Assembly: GCA_016712445.1 (NCBI GenBank)
Contig: JADJRB010000001.1
Location: 1,364,001-1,428,000 of the forward strand
Length of the DNA stretch: 64,000 nucleotides
Direction of reading: 5' to 3'
DNA from: Acidobacteriota bacterium
GTDB lineage: Bacteria > Pseudomonadota > Alphaproteobacteria > Caulobacterales > Hyphomonadaceae
Under the pieces are notes generated by a model. That model saw only the letters and a list, made by a program, of their open reading frames with translations. It ran no database searches and had not been told where the DNA came from. Position numbers and translations under genes: made by a program. Numbering within the stretch: position 1 is the stretch's first letter; each line of letters opens with the position of its first letter. Positions 55,862 to 63,644 of this stretch are shown piece after piece.

Positions 55862-55927
55862 GCGATCAAGGACGCCCGCCATGCGCAGCCGGCGGCCCCG
55901 GGCCCGGTGGCGGGCGTCCTTGATCGC
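55862..55927. repeat. Perfect 20-bp inverted repeat with 26-bp spacer
   Basis: GCGATCAAGGACGCCCGCCA at 55862-55881 is matched exactly by its complement at 55908-55927. The spacer is itself very GC-rich. It lies between repeat copy 2 and the 3' side of the IS91-type transposase, so it may be part of that element's origin end, or an unrelated cruciform. Confidence 0.8.
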
Positions 55928-56179
55928 AGAATGCCTGACGCGCGGGTGGCTGGCACCGTTATGGAGATTTGAAGCTATCGCCTGCATTGCAGGTGGGCGC
56001 AGGCGGCCGTCCTGGGTGGTTCTGGCGCCGTCGGATGTCGCATGCACCGTGGATTTTGCCGGTGTCTGATGTGCCGCGTGCGCTGCTTTTCTGGCAGCGC
56101 GTTCGATCAGGCCGCAAGCTCCCGACGTCGCCGATGATGGCGAACGCGGGGACGTCGGCAACCGAGAACGGAGCGAACG

Positions 56180-57246
56180 TCATGAGGTGTCCATCCGTGC
56201 TTGTGGGCGTCGCTTGAGTTGCGCTGCCGGGGTCACCAGCTCGGCAAGGATCATCCGTCCACCGCAGCAGGGGCATGGCGCCGGCCCGGGGGCCGGCGCC
56301 TCCTGGGCCGGCGTTGGGTCGGGCATCGGTTCTGGCGGTGGTATGCGATCGGCGAGCAGGCTGCGTGCCTGCGCGATGGCGGCGCGGCGCTGGGTGTTGG
56401 CGAGGAGCCCGACATGCCGGATGCGGTGAAGGCCGTCGGGCAGAACGTGCTGCAGGAACCGCCGGGCAAACTCGCTGGCGGCGAGCGTCATGACCCCGTA
56501 TCTGGTCTCGCCGTCCTTGCGATAGTCCTTGACCCGGAACGTCACGCGCTGGCCGTCATAGGCTGTGATCCGGCTGTTCGAGATCGCGATCCGGTGGGTA
56601 TAGCGGGCGAGATAGGAGAGGACCTGGTCAGGCCCGGCGAACGGCTGCTTGGCATAGACGACCCAGTCGCGCCGGCGCTGGCTCTTCAGGAGGAGCGTGA
56701 ACGCTTCCGGGTCTGCCAGCGGGGCGAGATCGCCGTGGAAGCTGAGCTTGCCGGCGGCATGGAGGCCGGCGAGCCGCTCGCACATCAGCCTGCGGAACAA
56801 GCGCGAGAGTACCCGCACGGGCAGGAAGAAGCCGCGGCGACAGTCGACCCAGCGCTTGCCATCCGGTGACAGGCCGCCGCCGGGCACGACGCCGTGGATG
56901 TGGGGATGATGGGTCATCGCTGATCCCCACGTATGCAGGACCAGGGTCGCGCCGAGCTTTGCGCCGAGATGCTTCGGGTCGGCGCCGATCGTCATCAGGG
57001 TCTCGGAGACGGCCTTGAACAGAGCGTCATAGACAACACGCTTGTTCTGGAACGCCACACGCGCCAGCGGCGCGGGCAGCGTGAACACGACATGGTAATA
57101 GGCGACGGGAAGCAGGTCCCGCCTGCGGGCCTCCAGCCAGTCATAGGAGGCCGCCGCCTGGCATCTCGGACAATGCCGGTTGCGGCAGGAGTTATAGGCA
57201 ACGTCCATCGTCCCGCAGTCCTCGCAGCGGGAGACATGCCCACCGA
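56180..57246 (-). pseudogene. IS91-family transposase, 5' truncated
   Basis: The frame encodes the rolling-circle transposase of an IS91-type element from its zinc finger onward: CEDCGTMDVAYNSCRNRHCPRCQ, then YYHVVFTLPAPL. The HHPHIHG metal motif follows (SAMTHHPHIHGVVPGGGL), with a Tyr-containing region YLARYTHRIAISNSRI near the expected catalytic tyrosine. The C-terminal CPCCGG motif is present. The first part of the protein is missing. At about 57,245 the sequence switches, within ALGGHVSRC, to the left end of the second integrase module. The reading frame continues into that module, but those upstream residues are foreign. The 56,180-55,928 stretch past its stop has short palindromes and no gene. 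Confidence 0.85.
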
Positions 57247-58855
57247 GGGCAACGCTGGGCTGTTTTTTAGCGTTTCGGCCAGTTTCGAGTAGACGGCCTA
57301 ACACACAGTATAATATAGTATTTTCAGGTAAACCGTCCGTGGGCGTTTCATTGTGTTTCGTTCCGTTTCGAAATCTGGTGGAGCCCCGGTGGAGTACCAT
57401 TCGGCATTTGCCTTCCCGATATACGGAAAGGCAAAGGTCGCAAAAAGGCAAAGGTCGCGACGAGGGAGCGGGCACCCGAAGGCACTATGAAACTTACATT
57501 GAAAAGCATCGAGGCGGCGGAGCCGAGGCCCACCGAGTACGTCCTTTGGGATGACGAGCTCTCCTGTTTCGGTGTCCGCGTCCGGCCGGGCGGCGCAAAA
57601 ACATTCATTGCAAAGACTCGCGTAGGAAAGGGTCGCGCGGCCCGCAAGATAACGATCACTCTCGGTAAGCCTGGCGCTATGACCGCGGATGACGCGCGCC
57701 GCAAAGCCCGCGCTGCGATTGCCGATGCGGCTGCTGGAAAGACGCCTGCGAAAGTCGTCAAGGCAACCGGACCTTCGACCGTTGGCGGGCTCTGCCAACT
57801 CTGGATCGAACGTTCAGCCCTGCGCTCGCGCCAGCGCGGGAAGCTCGCGGGCAAGTTACGGGACCCGCGCAACATCGCGGTCGATGTCGGCCGGATCAAC
57901 GCGCATATCCTCCCCTGATTGGCAAGGTCAGCTTGAGCGAACTCAATGCGGGTGTGATCGCTCGTTTCCGTGACGCGGTCGCGCGCGGCGATACCGCCAA
58001 AGACACTAAGTCCAAAGCTCGCGGTGTGCGCCGCGTCCGGGGCGGGGAGGGGACTGCCAGCCGCACGCTGTCGCTCCTATCGTCCATATTCTCGTTCGGC
58101 GTGCGCGAAGGCTTTCTGCCTGCCAATCCCGCCCTCGGCGTCGAGAAGACGCCGAGCCGGTCCATGGAGCGGTTCCTCAGCCCTGATGAAATGCGCCGTC
58201 TTGGCGAGGCACTCGACCAGATCGAGAAAGCCGGTGCGCCAGCAGCCGGGATTGCGATCATACGCATGCTAGCGCTGTCCGGGGCGCGCAAAGGCGAGAT
58301 CGAACAGCTGACCTGGAAAGAAGTTGATCTGCACACAGGCTTCCTGCGCCTCGCCACCTCGAAGACAGGCGCCAAGCTCATCCCCATCACCGGACCGATG
58401 CGGGCGATTTTCGAAGAGCGTTCAAAGCACGGGACGCTGGGATACGTGTTTGCGAGCGCCAATACGGAAACTTACTTCCAAGGCACACCGAAGCTCTGGC
58501 TGCGGGCGCGAAAGCTGGCGGGGCTTGAGGATGTCCGGCTTCACGACTTGCGCCATTCGGCAGCGTCGTTCGCGCTGGCTGGCGGCCTTGGGCTCGAAGT
58601 GATCGGCAAGCTGCTTGGTCATGCCGACATCAAAACGACCCGCAGGTATGCGCACCTCGCAGATGGCCATGTTCGCGCCGCCGCTGAAGCGATGGCCGAT
58701 AACATTTCTGAGCTACTTTCAAATGGTCCGACAGCGCGCTCCTAGTCGAGCCGATTGGCCAAGTTATGCATGAGCGTCGTGGCTGACAGGCAAATAACAG
58801 GCCGAAGTCGGGCGGAGACAAGTTCGCGCCATCAGGCAATTGATCGCCGGTTGTG
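57245..58855 (+). repeat. Second copy of the island integrase module
   Basis: From GAGGGCAACGC at 57245 the sequence repeats 34594 onward (integrase leader, integrase, and the start of the downstream convergent ORF) in direct orientation for about 1.6 kb. It is nearly identical through the integrase and clearly diverged in the last 100 bp. Homology begins exactly at the anticodon-loop position where the first copy joins the tRNA. Confidence 0.9.
57487..58745 (+). pseudogene. Tyrosine integrase, frameshifted second copy
   Basis: This is almost base-for-base the integrase at 34836-36095, but the run of five C near 35,264 is four C here (about 57,910). The one-base loss ends the first frame at 57918 after 143 residues, and the rest is open only from 57933. 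The second part (270 residues) still holds all the catalytic residues Arg, Lys, His-x2-Arg, His and Tyr, but lacks the arm-binding domain. It is probably inactive as an integrase. Divergence elsewhere in the gene is minimal, so the duplication and the break are recent. Confidence 0.93.
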
Positions 58856-59012
58856 CCGGTTCATTCGTTCTAGGTTACGCGAATGGCCGGGGTGCGCGTG
58901 CTTCTCCGGCATAGGATTTGTGCCACTTAGTGTTCGAGGCAATACGGTGACGATTGACGTGGGGCCCAAAAGAACATACTGGCAACATTCGGGCGGATCA
59001 TTTGGCGGCATT

Positions 59013-60707
59013 ATGCGGTTCGGGTTACTGGTTGCAGCCTTGGTATTCTGGACCGCGCCGGACGCTCGCGCGCAGGCGTCCGCCACTACGGCGACGCCTC
59101 CAAAGCCTATCTATTTCGTGGTCGATGCGTCCGGCTCAATGCAAGGACAGAATAGGGAGGATGCGGAGCTATTGATGCGCGCTCTGTCCCTCCCAAGTGA
59201 TCAACCTGTCTCGGTAGTTTTTTTCGGAAGCAAGCCTGCGACGCCTGACACCAATCTCTGCTTCGAAGCTTTCGACGTCGCAAAGCCCATCCCCCGCGGA
59301 AAGGATTTCCCACCAGCGCTCCCGGACTTGGGAGGCAAAGATGATCAGACAGCGATAACGAACGCGATCGATCAGGTGCTTGGCAAGATCGACGGCCCAG
59401 CCAAGCTGATCGTCATCACGGACGGCCAGGAACGCTGCAACAAGAACTTCAGCGAAATTCGTGCACGCCACCCGAATGCTGAGGACGTCGAGATTGAGGT
59501 TCGGCAAGTTGGCAATAATCCGAACGCTGAACTTCAAAAGCTACAAGAGCGCCCGCCCCCGAAACCAGCCATCACACCCATCCCGTCGCCTAACAAGGTA
59601 GAAGTTCACGTTGCGCTCGATCCAGACCGAACGAACGCTTGGGATCAAGCCCATTGGCCTGCGCGTTACTTTTGGCTGCCGCCCTATATGCTGCTCGCTG
59701 TGTCCGCCGGCTTTTTCGGCAGCAGCTTCGGAAATACAGCACGACGCTACAACGACGAAATCACCACGCTTCAGAACCTGAGACGTCGCGCGGACGACTA
59801 TTTTGCTCAAAAGGGCCAGCGCCTAACTCAACAATGGCCACCATTCTTGAGCGATTCTGAGGCATCGAAAGATGGTGACAGCGCCCGAAGGATTAGCCTC
59901 GCGCTGTTCTTACTCGCATGTGCCGCCGGTCTTCCGCTGATCCTACTCAATGGCGCAACTCAAGAGTGGGCAATTGTGGCCCCGCTGTTCGCTCCGCTAG
60001 TCATTCTTGGGTTGCTCTTCATCGCTCCTCGAATGAGACGTAGATTTCCTATCGTTGAAGCTCTTCCATTGACGCTGGCAAATAAGATCGGTCTTGCAGT
60101 TTTCGCCATCCTCATTTCTGTCTCCTACTATCTCATAGACGGCGACCTTGCCCGGGGTGCTGCTTGGGTGGTTCTCAGCTCCGGCTTTTCTGCAGCTTTG
60201 GCGATTGTCGCTAGTGCGCCACTGCTCTTTGCAGGATCGCAGCTCGGTCAACTCGATCGCGCGAAGAGTTCCTACAAACACACCTGGGATCATGGACAGG
60301 ACGAGCATCATCGACAGGAAATGGCCGAGGCTCGCGCAAAACAGGAAGAACGTGATCGAATTTTGTCGAGCATGTTCGGGTGGATATTCCCGCCGAGCAC
60401 GACCACTCGAATTAGAGGTAAGAAGCTCCAGAAAGATCAAAACGCAGTTAGAAAGTATCTGGAATCGTTGGCTCGCGAAGTTGCCGAGCATGCAGAAAAG
60501 ACAAAAGACAATTCAAGGCTATTCAGTTTGTATCAGACTGGTGATTTGGTCGGCGCAATCAAGCAGGTTGTTCAAATCTCCGACCTGAATTTGTCGGAGC
60601 GGATTAAGGTTGCTTTGTTGGAAATACCCGAGGCGTACGATTCGCTCAGTGAATCGAGAATTGCAGTCGCTTTCTCAGAAGCAGCAAAAATCATACGATC
60701 CAATTAG
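59013..60707 (+). CDS. VWA-domain membrane protein
   Basis: A 564-residue protein. A signal peptide (residues 1-22, ending near ARAQA) is followed by a von Willebrand factor A domain whose MIDAS motif is complete at the start (FVVDASGSMQG near 33-43), with a later ITDGQERC near 130. About five transmembrane helices follow between ~210 and ~410 (for example ISLALFLLACAAGLPLILL and IGLAVFAILISVSYYLI). A charged C-terminal coiled-coil-like tail ends the protein. The longer frame from 58755 is not favoured because it lacks a coding-like N-terminus. The partner and role are unknown, and it stands alone between the broken integrase and the IS3 element. Confidence 0.8.
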   Translation: MRFGLLVAALVFWTAPDARAQASATTATPPKPIYFVVDASGSMQGQNREDAELLMRALSLPSDQPVSVVFFGSKPATPDTNLCFEAFDVAKPIPRGKDFPPALPDLGGKDDQTAITNAIDQVLGKIDGPAKLIVITDGQERCNKNFSEIRARHPNAEDVEIEVRQVGNNPNAELQKLQERPPPKPAITPIPSPNKVEVHVALDPDRTNAWDQAHWPARYFWLPPYMLLAVSAGFFGSSFGNTARRYNDEITTLQNLRRRADDYFAQKGQRLTQQWPPFLSDSEASKDGDSARRISLALFLLACAAGLPLILLNGATQEWAIVAPLFAPLVILGLLFIAPRMRRRFPIVEALPLTLANKIGLAVFAILISVSYYLIDGDLARGAAWVVLSSGFSAALAIVASAPLLFAGSQLGQLDRAKSSYKHTWDHGQDEHHRQEMAEARAKQEERDRILSSMFGWIFPPSTTTRIRGKKLQKDQNAVRKYLESLAREVAEHAEKTKDNSRLFSLYQTGDLVGAIKQVVQISDLNLSERIKVALLEIPEAYDSLSESRIAVAFSEAAKIIRSN

Positions 60708-60746
60708 CTGTAGCGAGAGCATACGAGGGTATGCCGAGCGACCTGA

Positions 60747-60803
60747 TAGGGCCAGGTCGGCTCCCATCATTGGGTTCCGTGTCCGGCAGGGTCACCTCAG
60801 TCC
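60747..60803 (+). repeat. Dispersed ~110-bp island repeat, copy 3 (cut by IS3)
   Basis: It opens TAGGGCCAGGTCGGCTCCCA and runs through GTCCGGCAGGGTCACCTCAG to TCC, where the left end of the IS3-family element begins. The remaining half of the repeat is not found on the other side of the element. Confidence 0.75.
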
Positions 60804-60877
60804 TGTGGTAATCATCCCCGAAATTAAGTGACTTGAAAACTGGACTTCTTCGGCTTTGATAGAGCACGGAGACGACC

Positions 60878-61141
60878 ATGAAGAAATCGAGATTTACGGA
60901 AGCCCAGATCCTCGCGATCCTGAAGCAGGGCGAAGGCGGTGTGCCGGTTGCGGATCTTTGCCGCGAGCACGGGATCAGCAACGCTACTTTTTACAACTGG
61001 CGCAGCAAGTATGGCGGAATGGATGCGGCGATGCTGTCTGAGATGAAAGCGATGGCTGAAGAGAACCGGCGGCTGAAGAAGATGTATGCCGAGATGGCGA
61101 TGCAGAATGAGTTGCTGAAGGATGCCTTGGGAAAAAAGTAG
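60878..61141 (+). CDS. IS3-family transposase OrfA
   Basis: An 87-residue DNA-binding subunit. It has an N-terminal helix-turn-helix (FTEAQILAILKQGEGGVPVADLCREHGISNATFYNWRSKY), then a leucine-zipper-like helix (MAEENRRLKKMYAEMAMQNELL) used for multimerisation. The frame ends at a slippery A_AAA_AAG at 61132-61138, where a -1 shift would fuse it to OrfB and make the active transposase. There is a purine-rich site upstream of the start. All expected parts are present. Confidence 0.93.
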   Translation: MKKSRFTEAQILAILKQGEGGVPVADLCREHGISNATFYNWRSKYGGMDAAMLSEMKAMAEENRRLKKMYAEMAMQNELLKDALGKK

Positions 61142-61164
61142 CAAGGCCATCTCGACGACGAGAG

Positions 61165-61971
61165 ATGGCCAAAGAGGCTGTTCGAAAGAAGGGCGTGCCT
61201 ATCGCGCTGGCCTGCCGCACCTTTGGCATCAGCGAGACCTGCTACCGATATGAGGCGAAACTGTCGGATGAGAATGCCGAGATTGCCGACTGGCTGGTGC
61301 GGCTGGCGAAGTCCGAGAAGACACGGCGCTGGGGCTTCGGCCTTTGCTATCTGTTCCTGCGCAATGTGCAGGGTTTTGCGTGGAACCATAAGCGCGTGCG
61401 CCGCATCTATTGCGAACTGGAGCTGAACTTGCGGATCAAGCCGAAGAAGCGACTGGTTCGGCCCGTGCCAGACAAACTGTTGGTTCCCGACCATCCGAAT
61501 GAAATGTGGTCGATGGATTTCATGGCGGACCAACTCGGTGATGGTCGATCGTTCCGGACACTGAATGTGCTCGACGACTTCAACCGAGAAGGCCTCGCTA
61601 TCGAGGTGGACTTCTCACTGCCTGCGGCCCGCGTGGTCCGCGCGCTCGACCAGATCATCGAGTGGCGCGGAAAGCCGATGGGGATTCGCGTTGACAATGG
61701 CCCCGAAAACATCAGTGGGAAGCTGCAAACCTGGGCCGCCAAACGCGGCATTGGGATCTTCTACATCCAACCCGGCAAGCCCCAGCAGAACGCCTACGTC
61801 GAACGCTACAACCGAACTGTTCGACAAGAATGGCTCGGGCAATACATCTGGAACACAATCGAGGAGGTCAAGGATCACGCCACGCGCTGGCTATGGATTT
61901 ACAACAATGAGCGCCCGAATATGGGCATCGGCGGCATAACCCCCGCCATGAAACTGAAACACGCCGCATGA
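61165..61971 (+). CDS. IS3-family transposase OrfB (DDE integrase domain)
   Basis: A 268-residue catalytic subunit with an RNase-H-like DDE domain: first Asp in WSMDFMADQL near 112, second Asp in RVDNGPENIS near 174, and Glu in YVERYNRTVRQEWL near 213. The frame is -1 relative to OrfA, and no stop intervenes between the A_AAA_AAG site at 61132 and this ATG, so the main product is probably the fused OrfAB. All catalytic residues are present, so the element may still be active. Confidence 0.93.
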   Translation: MAKEAVRKKGVPIALACRTFGISETCYRYEAKLSDENAEIADWLVRLAKSEKTRRWGFGLCYLFLRNVQGFAWNHKRVRRIYCELELNLRIKPKKRLVRPVPDKLLVPDHPNEMWSMDFMADQLGDGRSFRTLNVLDDFNREGLAIEVDFSLPAARVVRALDQIIEWRGKPMGIRVDNGPENISGKLQTWAAKRGIGIFYIQPGKPQQNAYVERYNRTVRQEWLGQYIWNTIEEVKDHATRWLWIYNNERPNMGIGGITPAMKLKHAA

Positions 61972-62013
61972 AGTCTAGGAAACAAGCCGCTTAAAAATGG
62001 GATGATTACCCCA

Positions 62014-62029
62014 GACGGCGGAGGATCAC
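62014..62029 (-). pseudogene. 5' stub of a third DUF6090-like gene, cut by the IS3 element
   Basis: On the minus strand, GTG ATC CTC CGC CGT C at 62029-62014 encodes the start VILRR, matching the MILRRL and MLLRRM starts of the two upstream paralogs. Its GTGA overlaps the stop of the preceding gene exactly as the ATGA does between the first two. After five codons it runs into the right end of the IS3 element. The rest of the gene is not on the other side. Confidence 0.7.
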
Positions 62030-62817
62030 GGCGTGGCTCCCTCAGTCTCTGCAACGGGACGGCCGAGCGCGGAGAGCGCCTTGCGCAGCCTTGGTTCAAA
62101 ACTGCCAGCAGTGATAGACACACGAAAAGCCGTCGCCTCCCATTCGTAGAAAAGCCCGACAAAGGCTTTGTCCTTGCAGGCCTCCTCGAGCGGTAAGGCA
62201 ATGATCGGCTCCCGGTAGAGCGGCGGACTGAGCGGGCTATCGCTCAGCATCACGGCCAATATCTCATCAGGCCCGCTAACGGCCAGCGGCCCAACCGACA
62301 GCGCATCAGCGACTGATGCGAAGTTTTGAAGCGATTGCTCGCTGAAGGCGCGGTCATAGTACAGCGCGAAAGTGGCAAGTCGTAAGAACTCGGTCAACTG
62401 TTCTCGCGCGTCAACCGACTGATATTGCAGGAAAGCCTCATTGCCCAGAAACTGCTCTACGGCTGCGGTTTGCAGCAGCAATACGTAAGGCGCATTCAGC
62501 GGCACAAGGGCTGCCTTGACATTGGCCAGCGCGTCTTTATCGGCGCGGCAGGCGCGTAAATCCTCCAGCGCTGTCTGGATGACCGGCAACTCTATGGCGA
62601 TATTTTTGCGAACCCGGTCTTGCATGGCAAGATTGCTGTTCAACTCAACAACCACCCGCTCAAGAGCTTGATCATAGACGCGCCGGTTCTCCCGTTCATT
62701 GCTCCAATTGGTGATCTGAAATGCGATCAGGATGCCCAGCACCACAATCAGGAAGTCGAGCCCCACCGCGAACCAGTTCTGGTCTCTCACATGCTTGGTC
62801 AGACGGCGGAGGATCAT
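62026..62817 (-). CDS. DUF6090-like single-pass membrane protein, paralog B
   Basis: A 263-residue protein starting MILRRLTKHVRDQNWF, then one N-terminal transmembrane helix (VGLDFLIVVLGILIAFQITNW near 18-38) and a long, mostly helical extracytoplasmic domain. The basic start and LDFxIVVxGxxxxxQIxNWN pattern match the DUF6090 type; the function is unknown. Its ATG overlaps the stop of paralog A (62814) by 4 bp, so the two are co-translated. At its own stop the next paralog would begin, but that is destroyed by the IS3 element. Confidence 0.75.
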   Translation of the reverse strand: MILRRLTKHVRDQNWFAVGLDFLIVVLGILIAFQITNWSNERENRRVYDQALERVVVELNSNLAMQDRVRKNIAIELPVIQTALEDLRACRADKDALANVKAALVPLNAPYVLLLQTAAVEQFLGNEAFLQYQSVDAREQLTEFLRLATFALYYDRAFSEQSLQNFASVADALSVGPLAVSGPDEILAVMLSDSPLSPPLYREPIIALPLEEACKDKAFVGLFYEWEATAFRVSITAGSFEPRLRKALSALGRPVAETEGATP

Positions 62818-63644
62818 GGCTTGGTCACTTTCTGTTGAGCGGCCTCAAATTCGGCGGGCATCATGCGCCAGGCCGTCATGTTTTTTTCCACCATCGCAAT
62901 CAATGCGTTGGTGTTTTCCAGCTCTGAAATCCGGTAGCGCAGCGCGCGCTCAAGACCGTCGGCGCTCCGCAATGCCGCCGCGGCCAGCGCGATGCGCTCT
63001 GGCGGAAGCGATAATTGGCACGGAAACTGGAGCACGGTCGCGTCGGGCTCAAACATCACGATAGCCGCTTCGTAGCTCTCGTAATTTTGCATTTTCTCAT
63101 CGCCGCAATGGCGGCGCACATCGCGCTGCACGTCGAGCGGAATGATTTCACGGAACAGGCGGCGATAGGTCGATGACTGGGTCTCTGCAGAGGCCACATC
63201 GACCCACGCTTCTGCGTAATAGTTCTCTGCATCGCGCAGGATCATCGGATCCTTTAGCCGCAAGCCAATGCCCAGCGAGACAATCTCGTCATAGGCATAG
63301 CGCCGCTTGAAAATCCTGTTGAACTGCGTCGCCCGGAATGCCTTGATGAGATAATCCTCATCAGAGAGCGTCACCGTGCCCTCCGCATTAGCCAAAACCT
63401 GTTCAGCATTAGCCTGAACATCGCGGAAATAAAGCAGCCTTGCGCGGTAATCGATCGTTTCATCCGCCAGCTCAAACTCCAGTTGCCGCTCCAGCGCGAC
63501 GGCCTTGCGGCTAAGGGCGGCATCGGCGTTCCAATTGCCGATCTGGATACCGAGGAAGACACCCGTGACAACGATCACGAAATCAAGCGCGACGGCGAAC
63601 CAGTTCTGCGCCTTGACGTGTTGTGTCATTCGCCGCAACAGCAT
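62814..63644 (-). CDS. DUF6090-like single-pass membrane protein, paralog A
   Basis: A 276-residue protein with the same plan as paralog B. It starts MLLRRMTQHVKAQNWF, then a transmembrane helix (VALDFVIVVTGVFLGIQIGNW near 18-38) and an acidic helical domain of about 235 residues with two Cys in HCGDEKMQN and QFPCQLS. The start at 63644 has GGGGGA about six bases upstream, better than the longer frame from 63707. It is the first gene of a tandem paralog array read leftward. A sensory or envelope role is possible but unsupported. Confidence 0.75.
   Translation of the reverse strand: MLLRRMTQHVKAQNWFAVALDFVIVVTGVFLGIQIGNWNADAALSRKAVALERQLEFELADETIDYRARLLYFRDVQANAEQVLANAEGTVTLSDEDYLIKAFRATQFNRIFKRRYAYDEIVSLGIGLRLKDPMILRDAENYYAEAWVDVASAETQSSTYRRLFREIIPLDVQRDVRRHCGDEKMQNYESYEAAIVMFEPDATVLQFPCQLSLPPERIALAAAALRSADGLERALRYRISELENTNALIAMVEKNMTAWRMMPAEFEAAQQKVTKP

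Larger units (their letters stand above)
60804..62013 (+). mobile_element. IS3-family insertion sequence (IS407-like group)
   Basis: A complete-looking 1,210-bp element with terminal inverted repeats: TGTGGTAATCATCC on the left and the complement of TGGGGTAATCATCC on the right, 13 of 14 matching. It carries overlapping-frame orfA and orfB. The bases outside the ends (GTCC on the left, GACG on the right) do not form the expected target duplication. What lies on the two sides also does not belong together, so an adjacent deletion or recombination has taken place. Confidence 0.9.

Noticed and set aside
55879..56215. Several overlapping frames between repeat copy 2 and the IS91 transposase
   Set aside because: All have Arg/Pro/Ala-rich shadow composition, no start signals, and lie across palindromes.
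56180..57475. A 431-residue frame as a complete transposase
   Set aside because: The first ~77 residues also occur as antisense DNA of the integrase leader at 34,600-34,824, so they do not belong to the transposase.
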